Shown: positions 15,968 through 24,028 of the stretch, piece after piece
Layout: each line of letters starts with the position of its first letter
Numbering within the stretch: the stretch's first letter is position 1
Assembly (NCBI GenBank): GCA_964403795.1
Contig: CAYOHP010000018.1
Location: 16,861-77,005 of the forward strand
Direction of reading: 5' to 3'
From: CAYOHP01 sp964403795 [NCBI: uncultured bacterium]
Lineage (GTDB): Bacteria; Muiribacteriota; UBA6191; CAZXTJ01
DNA: 60,145 nt
The notes under the pieces: model-generated
What the model was told of the DNA's origin: nothing
Databases searched by the model: none
The model's input: the letters and a program-made list of their open reading frames with translations, nothing else
Position numbers and translations under genes: made by a program

Positions 15968-17560
15968 GTGGTGGAGACGTCTCGGTCGGATCGTCGATGG
16001 AAGAGGCTGCCCGCGCTGCTGGGCGGCTTGCTGGCCTGCTCGGCCGCGGCGGCGCCCCGTCCGGTCGTCCAGATCCGGAACCTGAAGCCCTTGAAGGCCG
16101 GCAACGTGTGCGAGACCTTCCTCGCCGAGTCCGAGGGCAAGACCTGGTTCTTCAAGCAGGACGAAGCCCTCCCCGAGATCCAGAAGTACGGGAACTTCGA
16201 GGCCGAGGTCTTCGTCGGCAAGCTCTTCCGTCGCCTGGGGGTGCTGGCTCCCCAGGCGCGGGTGGTGGACATCCAGGGCAAGAGCGGCGCCTACCTCCAG
16301 ACCGAACTGGTGGACGCGGCCTTCACCGGCGGCGCCAAGCCGGAGCCCCTCAAGGAGTGGTTCGAGCGGACCAGGGGCAAGGGCCTCGACCAGGTCGAGC
16401 TCCGGGTCATCCAGCTGGTCGACGTGCTGGTCGGGAACGGGGACCGTCACGACGGGAACCTCTTCCTGGCCGAACTGGGCGATGGCCGGGTCCTCCCGGT
16501 CCCGATCGACCACAACCTCGCCCTGGCCACACCCACCGTTGTGGTCGGCTACTACAACTGGCACCTGACCCAGGGCCTCGACGGCATCGAGCCGGGCCAG
16601 GAACCGGGTGACCCCGGGAACCTCCTCTATCCCCACCACGCCCCGAGGTCCGGCACCCCGGAGCGGATCATGCGCCGGAACCTGGCCTTCGACGCCGCCT
16701 GGCTCGAGGGCGGCGAGGACCGGGACGTGTTCCGGCACTACATCCAGGTGGCGGAGTGGATCCGCCGGGAACTCCCCGACCCGGTGCTCCGGGAACTGGT
16801 GGACCAGATCCAGGACGGCGATGTCACCTCCGGGGACCCCCGGGCCCGCCGGGAAGAGATCTTCCGGCTGGTGAGGAGCCGGAGGGACCGGATGCCCGCC
16901 TACTTCCGGGAGTACGCCCGGAAGTCCGACCGCAAGGCCAGGGCCGGCCTCCGCTGGATGGAGGAGGCCCTGACGCCGGAGCTGGTCCAGCGGCTCGGCC
17001 TGGATGACAAGGCCCGGACCTTCGTGGGCCTGACCCTGTTCGCGACCGAGGGGTTCGACGCCCGCCACGCCTACGGGGTGCTCCGGGCCGCCGGGGTCGA
17101 GGAGCTGCTGGCGCGGCAGGCAACCGAGGCGATGTGCAAGGAGCAGGGCGTCCCCTTCGTGCCGGGCGAGCTGGCGGCGGCCGAACAGCATCTGGCAGAT
17201 TCGGGTCTGACCAAGGCCCTCCACGAGCTCTACGAGAGCTTCCCCACCGACGGCCTGCGTCGAGGGGCGGGAGCTGCCGCCCCACCGCTTTCCACCCTGA
17301 TCGTGCGCGCCGGTTCCGGACGCCTGCAGATGGTCGACGCCCGAGGCCAGCCGGTCTCCCCGGACCGGGCGGCGGTCATGTCCTCGGCCCTGAAGGCGGC
17401 CCTCCGGGAAGCCAAGGTGCGACCCGGGGACATGGTGCGCCTGGAGCGGGAAGCCTTCGCCGGTCGCCCTGGGAACGGGAACGTCTACCGGGCCTGGGTC
17501 ACCGAAGGATCCGGCCCGGTCCGCTGGTCCGGCATGGTGGCCTCCCAGCCAAGGCCATGA
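15968..17560 (+). CDS. HipA/PI3K-PI4K-like atypical kinase with signal peptide
   Basis: The catalytic core resembles the HipA/PI4K-type kinase fold: a nucleotide-Lys candidate in WFFKQ (Lys63), a helix FEAEVFVGKLFRRLG, the loop NGDRHDGN with Asp159 and Asn164, and a metal Asp181 in PIDHN. The D-x4-N spacing and the position of the last Asp match HipA (Asp309, Asn314, Asp332). The N-terminus reads KRLPALLGGLLACSAAAAP after basic residues, which looks like a cleavable or lipoprotein signal, so the kinase may act outside the cytoplasm. The C-terminal ~250 residues are not recognised. Two consecutive GTG codons (15968, 15971) are possible starts. No HipB-like DNA-binding partner is adjacent; the upstream neighbour is a WD40-like lipoprotein. 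Confidence 0.7.
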   Translation: MVETSRSDRRWKRLPALLGGLLACSAAAAPRPVVQIRNLKPLKAGNVCETFLAESEGKTWFFKQDEALPEIQKYGNFEAEVFVGKLFRRLGVLAPQARVVDIQGKSGAYLQTELVDAAFTGGAKPEPLKEWFERTRGKGLDQVELRVIQLVDVLVGNGDRHDGNLFLAELGDGRVLPVPIDHNLALATPTVVVGYYNWHLTQGLDGIEPGQEPGDPGNLLYPHHAPRSGTPERIMRRNLAFDAAWLEGGEDRDVFRHYIQVAEWIRRELPDPVLRELVDQIQDGDVTSGDPRARREEIFRLVRSRRDRMPAYFREYARKSDRKARAGLRWMEEALTPELVQRLGLDDKARTFVGLTLFATEGFDARHAYGVLRAAGVEELLARQATEAMCKEQGVPFVPGELAAAEQHLADSGLTKALHELYESFPTDGLRRGAGAAAPPLSTLIVRAGSGRLQMVDARGQPVSPDRAAVMSSALKAALREAKVRPGDMVRLEREAFAGRPGNGNVYRAWVTEGSGPVRWSGMVASQPRP

Positions 17561-17594
17561 GCATGCCCGCAGCTCGCCTGCGAGGGGCTCGGCC

Positions 17595-20207
17595 CTAGCC
17601 TTCGCCGCCCCCGCCAGTATCGCCGCCCCCGCCGGAGTCCCCTCCCCCACCGCCGCCGCCATCGTCCCCGCCGGACGGCGGAGGATCGCTCCCGCCACCA
17701 TCCCCGGAGCCGGCCGCCTCCTCGAGGACGTCCCCGATGGCCGATCCGGCCTCGTCCTCGGCCGCCTCTGCGGCGGTGGTCGGAGGTCCGTCGTCGTCCC
17801 CAGCCTGTTCGGTCCCGGCCTTCTCCTCGCGCTCGGCGGGATCGACGTAGTCCTCGGGGAACTCGCCGGCCTCCCCGAGCGCCGAGTTCATCGACTCGGC
17901 CTGGTCGAAGGCCTTCCAGGCACTGTCGAGATCCCCGTCCCTGGCGGCCAGGGCTGCCTTCTCGTAGCGGTCGACGACCGCCCTCTGGTCGTCGGTCGGC
18001 TCCTCGGGGAGCATCTTCGCCTGGGCCGCGGCGTAGTCCTCGAGGGCGCCAGCCAGGTCGGGGGGCGAGGCCAGGGCCTTCTCGGTCGCCTGGGTATAAG
18101 TGGCTGCGGCCTCGGCCGCTTGCTCCGCCGCCTCGGCCGCCTCCACCGTGGCGTCCCGGGCCTCCTGGAGGGCGGTGAGGTCCTCGGTCACCTGGGCCGC
18201 ATCGGGGCGGGTCGCCGCCGTCGGATCCGCGGTCGTCCCGATCGCCTTCTCGACCGCCGACGCCGAATCGGAAGCCTGCTGGAAGGCCTCGTCGGCGACC
18301 CCGCTGTCGGCGGCGCTGTCGGCCGCCAGCTTGGTGACCTGGGCGGCCAGCTTGGAGGCGAAGGCCGCCACGTTGGGATCGGACATCTCGCCGGCCGCCG
18401 CCACCGCCTGCGCCACGATATCGGCAGCTTCCGCGGCCTTGGCCGCGGCCTCGGTCGCCACCTTCTGAGCCTCGGCCGCCTCCGCCAGGAGCTGGGAAGC
18501 CAGGCTCAGGTTGCCCGCCTGCTGGGCCGCCTGGGCCAGGGCGGTCTTCGAGTCGGCCGCGGCCTGGGCGGCACCGGCCGCCTTGGCCAGGGCATCCTGG
18601 GCCGACTGGGCCGCCGCGATCACCTGGTCCAGGGACGGATCCCCGCTCCCGGTCCCCCCGGTGGGATCGGTGGCTGCCGGTCCCTCGGGGGCCGGGTCGC
18701 TGGCGGTCACCTGGGTGTCGGGATCCTCGAGTCCGTCCCCGTCCCGATCCAGGTCCCCGGAGGGGGCCCCGGTGCCGCCTTCGCCGTCCCGCTGGACCGC
18801 GTCGTCCCAGTAGTCCTCCCACCAGTCGGCGCCCCGGCCCGAGTCGACCGGCCATCCGGCCCAACCCTGGTCGGGATCACCCATGAACCCGTCGACTTCG
18901 CCCTCGCGCACCGGCGGGAATCCGGAGGGTGACATCGGCTGGCGGGACCCGATCCGGGCCCGCGCCTCCGGAGTGTCGAGGCTGGTCAGGACCGCAGCGG
19001 CCACCTCGTCGGCATTGGCAGAGCCACCGTAGAGGCCGATCCCGGCGGTGAGGGCAGCGAGCTCGTCGAGCAGGGTATCGAGCCGTCCCTGGGGATGCCC
19101 GAGGATCTTCCCCACCCGGACCAGGTCGACCAGCACCGAGGCCTCGAGGGTCGGATCCACCAGCATCCCGGCCCGGGCCAGGCGTTGCCGGGTCTCGTCG
19201 AGCACGCCCCAGGCATCCGTGAGCAGGTCCTTGCCCAACTGGGATGCCGGTCCCAGGCGCCATGCCTGGGCCGCATAGGCCCGGGCCAGCGCCAGCGAGG
19301 TCACGGCCCGGAGTCCCGGGTCGTCCTCGGCCAGGCCCCTGGCCTCCTTGAGCACCTTCTTGGCGGCCCCGAAGTTCGGGTCCCGGAACACGAACCGTTG
19401 GCGGTCGAGCGGGCTCAGGTACTCCTGGAGGCTCTGCCCCGCCGAGCCCATGAGGTGGATGCCCTTCTCGAGGGCCTTGCGGGCCGACCGTCGGCGCTCC
19501 GAACGGGCCTGGGTCTCGCCACCGGAGATCAGCGTGTCGACCAGCTCGACGACGCCGGTCGGCTCGCCGGCCGCGGGATCCCTCCTACCCCCGACCACCC
19601 CCCGCCGGAGCGCCCCGGGGAGCCGGGAGAGGAGCACCGAGGAGACATCGCCGTTGCGCTGCGTCTCCCGCATGCGGGCAGTGGCGTCCTCGGCCGCCGC
19701 GATCCGGTCGCCGTCGTTCTCGACGCTCCCACCGATCCGGTCGAAGAACTCCACCCGCACCGCCTGGCGCCGGCGGATCGACTCGGGGAGCACGCTCAGG
19801 CGGTAGTGGAAGTTCCGATGGATCGACTCGAAGCGGACCTCCATGAAGACGTCCACCAGGCCCGGCACCGCCGACACCCCGCCCAGGCTCACGTCCTGGA
19901 GCCAGACCACGAAGTCCCCGCCCCGGTAGGTGCCGACCTCGCGGGACCGGAAGGGTCCGGTGCCGGGTCCCCCTTCGGCGTAGTACCGGACCAGCCAAGG
20001 ACGCTTCTTCAGCCGGTTCAGGACCCGAGCCATGATGCCCTCGGCCCGGTAGAGGTGCTCGGCGTCCATCTCCTGGGTCCGGCTGAGGCGCGCCTCGGAC
20101 CGGGTCACATGGGAGAGCTTCGAGAGCAGGAACCCGAGCAGCACGACCAGACCCATGACCACCGGCAGGGTGCTGGCCCGCCGACCACGCCGCAGGCACG
20201 GCTTCAT
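17595..20207 (-). CDS. large PilX/GspK-like prepilin-type protein with Ala-rich domain and poly-Gly tail
   Basis: After a basic leader (RRGRR) comes a hydrophobic helix (STLPVVMGLVVLLGFLLSKL) and a helical continuation with EMDAEHLYRAEG, the arrangement seen in PilX/GspK N-termini. The leader is degenerate, with no Glu at position 5. Residues ~50-440 are globular. About 480-530 are Asp/Gly/Trp-rich; 540-780 are extremely Ala-rich and probably a long coiled coil. The last ~70 residues are acidic and end in near-pure Gly/Asp/Ser. At 870 aa it is far larger than a normal pseudopilin. The frame is open to 20336, but I chose ATG 20207 because GGGAGG lies six bases before it. A role as minor pilin or surface fibre is inference. 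Confidence 0.75.
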   Translation of the reverse strand: MKPCLRRGRRASTLPVVMGLVVLLGFLLSKLSHVTRSEARLSRTQEMDAEHLYRAEGIMARVLNRLKKRPWLVRYYAEGGPGTGPFRSREVGTYRGGDFVVWLQDVSLGGVSAVPGLVDVFMEVRFESIHRNFHYRLSVLPESIRRRQAVRVEFFDRIGGSVENDGDRIAAAEDATARMRETQRNGDVSSVLLSRLPGALRRGVVGGRRDPAAGEPTGVVELVDTLISGGETQARSERRRSARKALEKGIHLMGSAGQSLQEYLSPLDRQRFVFRDPNFGAAKKVLKEARGLAEDDPGLRAVTSLALARAYAAQAWRLGPASQLGKDLLTDAWGVLDETRQRLARAGMLVDPTLEASVLVDLVRVGKILGHPQGRLDTLLDELAALTAGIGLYGGSANADEVAAAVLTSLDTPEARARIGSRQPMSPSGFPPVREGEVDGFMGDPDQGWAGWPVDSGRGADWWEDYWDDAVQRDGEGGTGAPSGDLDRDGDGLEDPDTQVTASDPAPEGPAATDPTGGTGSGDPSLDQVIAAAQSAQDALAKAAGAAQAAADSKTALAQAAQQAGNLSLASQLLAEAAEAQKVATEAAAKAAEAADIVAQAVAAAGEMSDPNVAAFASKLAAQVTKLAADSAADSGVADEAFQQASDSASAVEKAIGTTADPTAATRPDAAQVTEDLTALQEARDATVEAAEAAEQAAEAAATYTQATEKALASPPDLAGALEDYAAAQAKMLPEEPTDDQRAVVDRYEKAALAARDGDLDSAWKAFDQAESMNSALGEAGEFPEDYVDPAEREEKAGTEQAGDDDGPPTTAAEAAEDEAGSAIGDVLEEAAGSGDGGGSDPPPSGGDDGGGGGGGDSGGGGDTGGGGEG

Positions 20208-20325
20208 CCCGACCTCCCGAACCCCACGGGGCCGCCACCCCGGAAGCCGACGAGTCCGCGCCCGACCGGCCTCGTAAAGGTAGACGACGGGATCCAGGCC
20301 CGCGAGAGATCGTCCACCTCCCGGT

Positions 20326-20343
20326 CCCCGGGACACCCCGGGG
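20326..20343 (-). terminator. GC-rich hairpin after the FAD oxidoreductase gene
   Basis: A perfect 7-bp stem (CCCCGGG/CCCGGGG) with a four-base loop lies about 30 bases past the stop of the three-gene cluster on the minus strand. There is no T-run after it, so this is a possible terminator only. Confidence 0.35.
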
Positions 20344-20372
20344 CACCCCCGAGGATCACTCCCGAGGCCGGA

Positions 20373-21863
20373 TCAGACGATGGCGCCTCCGGCCTCGAGC
20401 TCGGCCCGGAGCTCGCCGGGATCGAGGTCCCGGGGCTCCCGACCCGCCCGCACCGCCAAGGCCGCGGCGACCCCGGCCGCTTCGCCGAGCGCCATGCAGG
20501 TGGGAGAGAGCCGGGCCGAGGCGCTCGCCTCGTGGGTGGCCGAGATGGCCCGGCCGGTGACCAGCAGGCCCCCGATCCGCCGCGGCACCATGCACCCGTA
20601 GGGAATCGAGTACCAGGCGCCCGGGGCCATGCGGATCATCTCCAGCCCATCGCCCACGGGAGCATGCAAGTCGATGGGGAAGGCTCCCCGCGCCACCCCG
20701 TCCGGGTGGGAGCGGCCCCGCACCACGTCGTCCTCGGTGAGGGTCGCGACCCCGACCAGGTGGCGGGTCTCCCGCACGCCGACCCGCGCCGCGGTCTCGA
20801 TCAGCCGTGCCGCCTCGAAACCCGGGATCCGACGCCGCAGGAAGCGCACCACCTCGGCGACCTGCCCATAGGCCTCGAGAGCCCCGGCCGTGAGGGCGGC
20901 GGCGTCGGCACCCGACTTCCCCGAGCTGCGCGTCATGTTCACCATCACTTCGCACGGCCGTAGCCGGAGCGCCCCTGGCTCCGCCAGGGGAAGCAGCGAA
21001 GGCGTAGCCCGTCGCTGGCGAGGCCCTTGCGGCCGAGCCGCAGGCTCACAAGCTGCCGGGAGCTCGAAGCAGAGCACCCGGTCCCGGAACCCGCCGAGTT
21101 CTCCCGCCTCGCGGGCGGCACGCACCCGGGCGAAGAACCCTGCGACCCCCAGACAGGGGAGCCCCTCGAGGTCGTGGCGCGCCGCCTCGGAGAGCACGAA
21201 TTCCTCGGGCTCGGCGCGGATCGCCCGGATCAGCGCCTCCCGATCGACCCCCCCCAGGCGGAACATCCAGGTCATGGGCTGGGCCAGACCGTCCCGGCTC
21301 CGTCCCGTCACCGTCTCGGCCCCGGCCCGGGACGCCACGTCCCCGTCGCCGGTGGCGTCGACCACGACCGGGGCCAAGAAGGCCTGGCGACCGGACTTCC
21401 CTTCGACCACCACACCCTCCACTCGCCCGTCGCGCACCACCGCCTCGGAGACGGAGGCGTGCAATCTGAGGGAGATCCCCGCCCCGGCCACCAGGGCCAC
21501 CACCGCCTGCTTCCATGCCTCGGGGTCGACCGGCGTCACGGTGGCGGCGCAGCCCAGGGGATCGGGGATGTGCCCGGGCGAGCCGCCCTCGGCCACCACC
21601 CGGGCCACCAGTTCCTGCCCGATGCCCGCCACGACTGGCAGGTCGGGCGCGGCATGGAAGGTCATGAGCGGGAGCACCAGGGACTGCACCGCGCTCCCCC
21701 CCGGCAACCCCTCGCGCTCGACGAGCAGCACCCGGGCCCCCCGGCGGGCCGCGGCCACCGCCGCGCAGTACCCGGCCGGCCCTCCCCCGGCCACCACCAC
21801 GTCGAAACGGCCGGCGACCGGGACCTTGCGCTCGGGCTCGACCACGAAGTCCGCGACGCTCAC
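20373..21863 (-). CDS. FAD-dependent oxidoreductase (PF12831-like) with in-frame palindromic insertion
   Basis: The Rossmann fingerprint VVVAGGGPAGYCAA (22-35) and a Glu closing the second strand show FAD binding. VVDATGDGDVA and a C-terminal motif around ATHEASASARLSPTCMALGEAAG are typical of the FAD-dependent oxidoreductases of PF12831. The substrate is unknown. The GTG start overlaps the TGA of the DUF4127 gene (21860-21863), so translation is coupled. Residues about 268-302 are Arg/Pro/Leu-rich and interrupt the expected FELP to EVMVNMT strand pair; the DNA there (20952-21056) is a string of inverted repeats (see the repeat entry). Without it the protein would be about 461 aa. Whether the enzyme tolerates the extra loop is unknown. 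Confidence 0.87.
   Translation of the reverse strand: MSVADFVVEPERKVPVAGRFDVVVAGGGPAGYCAAVAAARRGARVLLVEREGLPGGSAVQSLVLPLMTFHAAPDLPVVAGIGQELVARVVAEGGSPGHIPDPLGCAATVTPVDPEAWKQAVVALVAGAGISLRLHASVSEAVVRDGRVEGVVVEGKSGRQAFLAPVVVDATGDGDVASRAGAETVTGRSRDGLAQPMTWMFRLGGVDREALIRAIRAEPEEFVLSEAARHDLEGLPCLGVAGFFARVRAAREAGELGGFRDRVLCFELPAACEPAARPQGPRQRRATPSLLPLAEPGALRLRPCEVMVNMTRSSGKSGADAAALTAGALEAYGQVAEVVRFLRRRIPGFEAARLIETAARVGVRETRHLVGVATLTEDDVVRGRSHPDGVARGAFPIDLHAPVGDGLEMIRMAPGAWYSIPYGCMVPRRIGGLLVTGRAISATHEASASARLSPTCMALGEAAGVAAALAVRAGREPRDLDPGELRAELEAGGAIV
20952..21056. repeat. multi-hairpin palindromic element inserted in frame in a coding gene
   Basis: Four inverted repeats follow one another: CGGC/GCCG (20955-20966); CCCCTGGC/GCCAGGGG with a three-base loop (20972-20990); CAGCGA/TCGCTG enclosing GGC/GCC (20994-21017); and TGCGGC/GCCGCA (21028-21042). 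The block is about 105 bases, keeps the reading frame, and falls where relatives of the FAD oxidoreductase would be expected to be continuous. No second copy was found in the window, and the borders show no clear target duplication. The boundaries are approximate. Confidence 0.6.
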
Positions 21864-23293
21864 GCCTTCGCTTCCCCGATCTCGACATCGGCCTCGAACA
21901 AGCGGCTCCACGGCAACCGTACCCCGGAGACCGAGGCGACCAGGCCGGGTAGCCGGGCCCGGGCCCAGCGATCCAGCTCGCGGGTGGCCAGGACCTCGAG
22001 CGCATCCCGGGTCTCCGGGTCCAGGCACCAGGGATCCGGGTTCCCCGCCCGGGTGCGCACCTCGGCCGCGAGCAGGGGACGGACCTCGACCTGGTAGCCC
22101 CAGTCCTCGACCAGCCGGGCAGCCAGCAGCCGGCGCGAGCCGGGGGCCAGGCGCGCCGAAGCCAGGGCCGAGCCCAGGGCGTTGGCGGCGGTGTTCCAGC
22201 CGGCATAGGCCGAGAGCCTGCCCAGCAACCCCCGCGCGGCGCAGGCCGTCAGCAACTCGGGATCGGCGCCGTTGGCGTAGGCGGCATCGGCCAGCACCAC
22301 CCGACGACCGGCTTCGATCGCCGAGGCGAGCCCGGACACGAAAGCCGCCAGTTCCCGGGAATCGCCGCAGGTCGGACAGGCGCCTTCGAGCCAGAGGTCG
22401 CGGGGAGCGCGGTCGGGACACCAGAGCCAGAGCTCGGTGGCAGCCTCGCCGGAGGGACGGAAGCCGGCGGCGCGTGCCTGGAGGAGGGCGGTCTCGAGCA
22501 CCGGGCGGTCCTCGTAGGCGGCGATCCTGGCTGCCCCCTCCGGAGAGGACGGGCGGATCCGGAGCGGCAGGAGGTCGGGAACTCCCGCAGCCATGGACCC
22601 GACAGAGGCTCCGGGAGCCACACCCGCCAAGCGCGCCAGCGAGGTCCAGGCTCCCTCGTCGGTGCCCGGGGCGAGCACCAGCCGGGCCTCGATCCCGAGT
22701 TCCCGGGCCCGGGCCGCCAGGGCCGCCTGCTCGGGGCGGTGGGGTCCCTCCGGCCGGCAGTCCTCCTGGAGCAGGGCGAGCCCGCGGAACGTACCGTCGG
22801 CCAGCAGGTCCAGCGCATGGAGGTTCACGGCGTGGCTCCGGGCCCGGGTCGGGTCGATCCCCGGCTCCTGGTGGCGACGTTGCCACTCGGCGAGATCCGA
22901 GGACCGGCTCACGGTCACCGACAACCGGCGAAGGGACTGGAAGGCCTCGATCGGGACCCCGTCCGGGACCGCGACCGCGAGCCGGTCCAGGCGGGAGCTC
23001 GCGGTCCCGGCCTCGACCTCGCCGCGACGGGAGGCGAGCAGGCCTCCGTAGGCGACCATGTCGAGGGCCACCACCCAGGCCCGGACCTGCCCGGAGATCC
23101 CGGCCATCCACTCCAGGATCGCCTCCGGATCGCCGGGGCGCTCCCGGTGGCCGAGCAGGTCCCGGGGCGGGGCCAGGACCTCGATCCCGGCCGCTGCCCC
23201 CAGGTCGAGGACCTGGTCCAGCGAGACAGGGCGATCGTCCTGGGGTACCAGCCCGACCCGGAACCCCTCGGGGAGAGGCCGACCGCAGGTCAC
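21860..23293 (-). CDS. DUF4127 family protein
   Basis: The protein opens with GLVPQDDRPVSLDQ, the signature start of DUF4127 proteins (consensus around PLDDRPVN), followed by AWVVALDMVAYGGLLASR and, near residue 345, LADAAYANGADPELL and AYAGWNTAANALG, which fit the family. Length (477 aa) is usual. There is no signal peptide, so it is cytosolic. No biochemical activity is established as far as I know. Its GTG start overlaps the TGA of the TIM-barrel gene (23290-23293), and its own TGA overlaps the GTG of the FAD oxidoreductase, so the three form one translationally coupled unit, probably one pathway. Confidence 0.82.
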   Translation of the reverse strand: MTCGRPLPEGFRVGLVPQDDRPVSLDQVLDLGAAAGIEVLAPPRDLLGHRERPGDPEAILEWMAGISGQVRAWVVALDMVAYGGLLASRRGEVEAGTASSRLDRLAVAVPDGVPIEAFQSLRRLSVTVSRSSDLAEWQRRHQEPGIDPTRARSHAVNLHALDLLADGTFRGLALLQEDCRPEGPHRPEQAALAARARELGIEARLVLAPGTDEGAWTSLARLAGVAPGASVGSMAAGVPDLLPLRIRPSSPEGAARIAAYEDRPVLETALLQARAAGFRPSGEAATELWLWCPDRAPRDLWLEGACPTCGDSRELAAFVSGLASAIEAGRRVVLADAAYANGADPELLTACAARGLLGRLSAYAGWNTAANALGSALASARLAPGSRRLLAARLVEDWGYQVEVRPLLAAEVRTRAGNPDPWCLDPETRDALEVLATRELDRWARARLPGLVASVSGVRLPWSRLFEADVEIGEAKA

Positions 23294-23994
23294 CGGGTGT
23301 GGAGCCCATCCCGGGCCCGTACGAACGCCGCGAGACGCTCCCGGAAGCTCTCCGGGCTGTCCCCCAGGGAATGGACGCCCAGGAGCACGCCTCGGATGCC
23401 GCAGTCGACCAGGGCTTGCAGGTCGCCCGGCTCAAGACGCTTCTGGCTGGGAACGACCACCGGCTGCGAGGTCGCCTCCGCCAGCGCCCGGTAACGGATG
23501 AGGTCCGCCAGCGAGAGGACCTGCCCATAGGCCGATGGCGCCACGAAGGAGGCTTCCACCGCCTCCACCGGGTACCCGGCAAGGCCCTGGACCAGGCTGG
23601 GTGGATCGCCCGCGCCCACCGCCGCCATCACCTCGACCCCGGAGGTGAGCACCCAGGCCGGCAGGTGCTCGAGGTAGGCGTCCACGAACCCGAAGCCGAG
23701 GTCCCGGGCCCGCTCGAGCTCGTCCCGGGAGACGAAGCGGTCGGCTCCCGGCATCAGTCCGAGCGGTATCCGGCGCCCGACCGCGTCGGCGATCCCCCGG
23801 AGCTCGGCCTCCTCCTCGGAAAAGCTGCCGAAGCGGGTCCCGCTGGCCCGGTGCTCGACGTTCAGGTGGGCCTTCACCGCCTCGGCTCCCGCCTCCACCG
23901 CTGCCAGGAAGAGTTCCGGGTCGTTCCTCGGAGGGCTGACCATCAGGGTGAGCCCCGGTCGGGACAGGACCTCGGAAAGGGTGGGACGGTGCAT
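23290..23994 (-). CDS. TIM-barrel protein, NanE-like fold suggested
   Basis: At 234 aa it has the beta/alpha rhythm of a TIM barrel: LTLMVSPP, AGAEAVKAHLNV, IPLGLMPG, FVDAYLEH, VEVMAAVG, PVVVPSQKRL and GIRGVLLG. The last two resemble a phosphate-binding end as in N-acetylmannosamine-6-phosphate epimerase or indole-glycerol-type barrels. HLNVEH early on could supply substrate or metal ligands. I cannot assign a reaction. It starts at an ATG at 23994 and is the first gene of the coupled cluster with DUF4127 and the FAD oxidoreductase. The large exported protein gene ends 34 bases upstream on the same strand, so read-through from it is possible. Confidence 0.7.
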   Translation of the reverse strand: MHRPTLSEVLSRPGLTLMVSPPRNDPELFLAAVEAGAEAVKAHLNVEHRASGTRFGSFSEEEAELRGIADAVGRRIPLGLMPGADRFVSRDELERARDLGFGFVDAYLEHLPAWVLTSGVEVMAAVGAGDPPSLVQGLAGYPVEAVEASFVAPSAYGQVLSLADLIRYRALAEATSQPVVVPSQKRLEPGDLQALVDCGIRGVLLGVHSLGDSPESFRERLAAFVRARDGLHTR

Positions 23995-24028
23995 GAGCTG
24001 GGGTCTCCCGGTCCGGGACGACCCGGAC

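Noticed and set aside
15968-17560. A HipBA toxin-antitoxin system
   Set aside because: No HipB-like DNA-binding gene is adjacent and the protein has a signal-like N-terminus.
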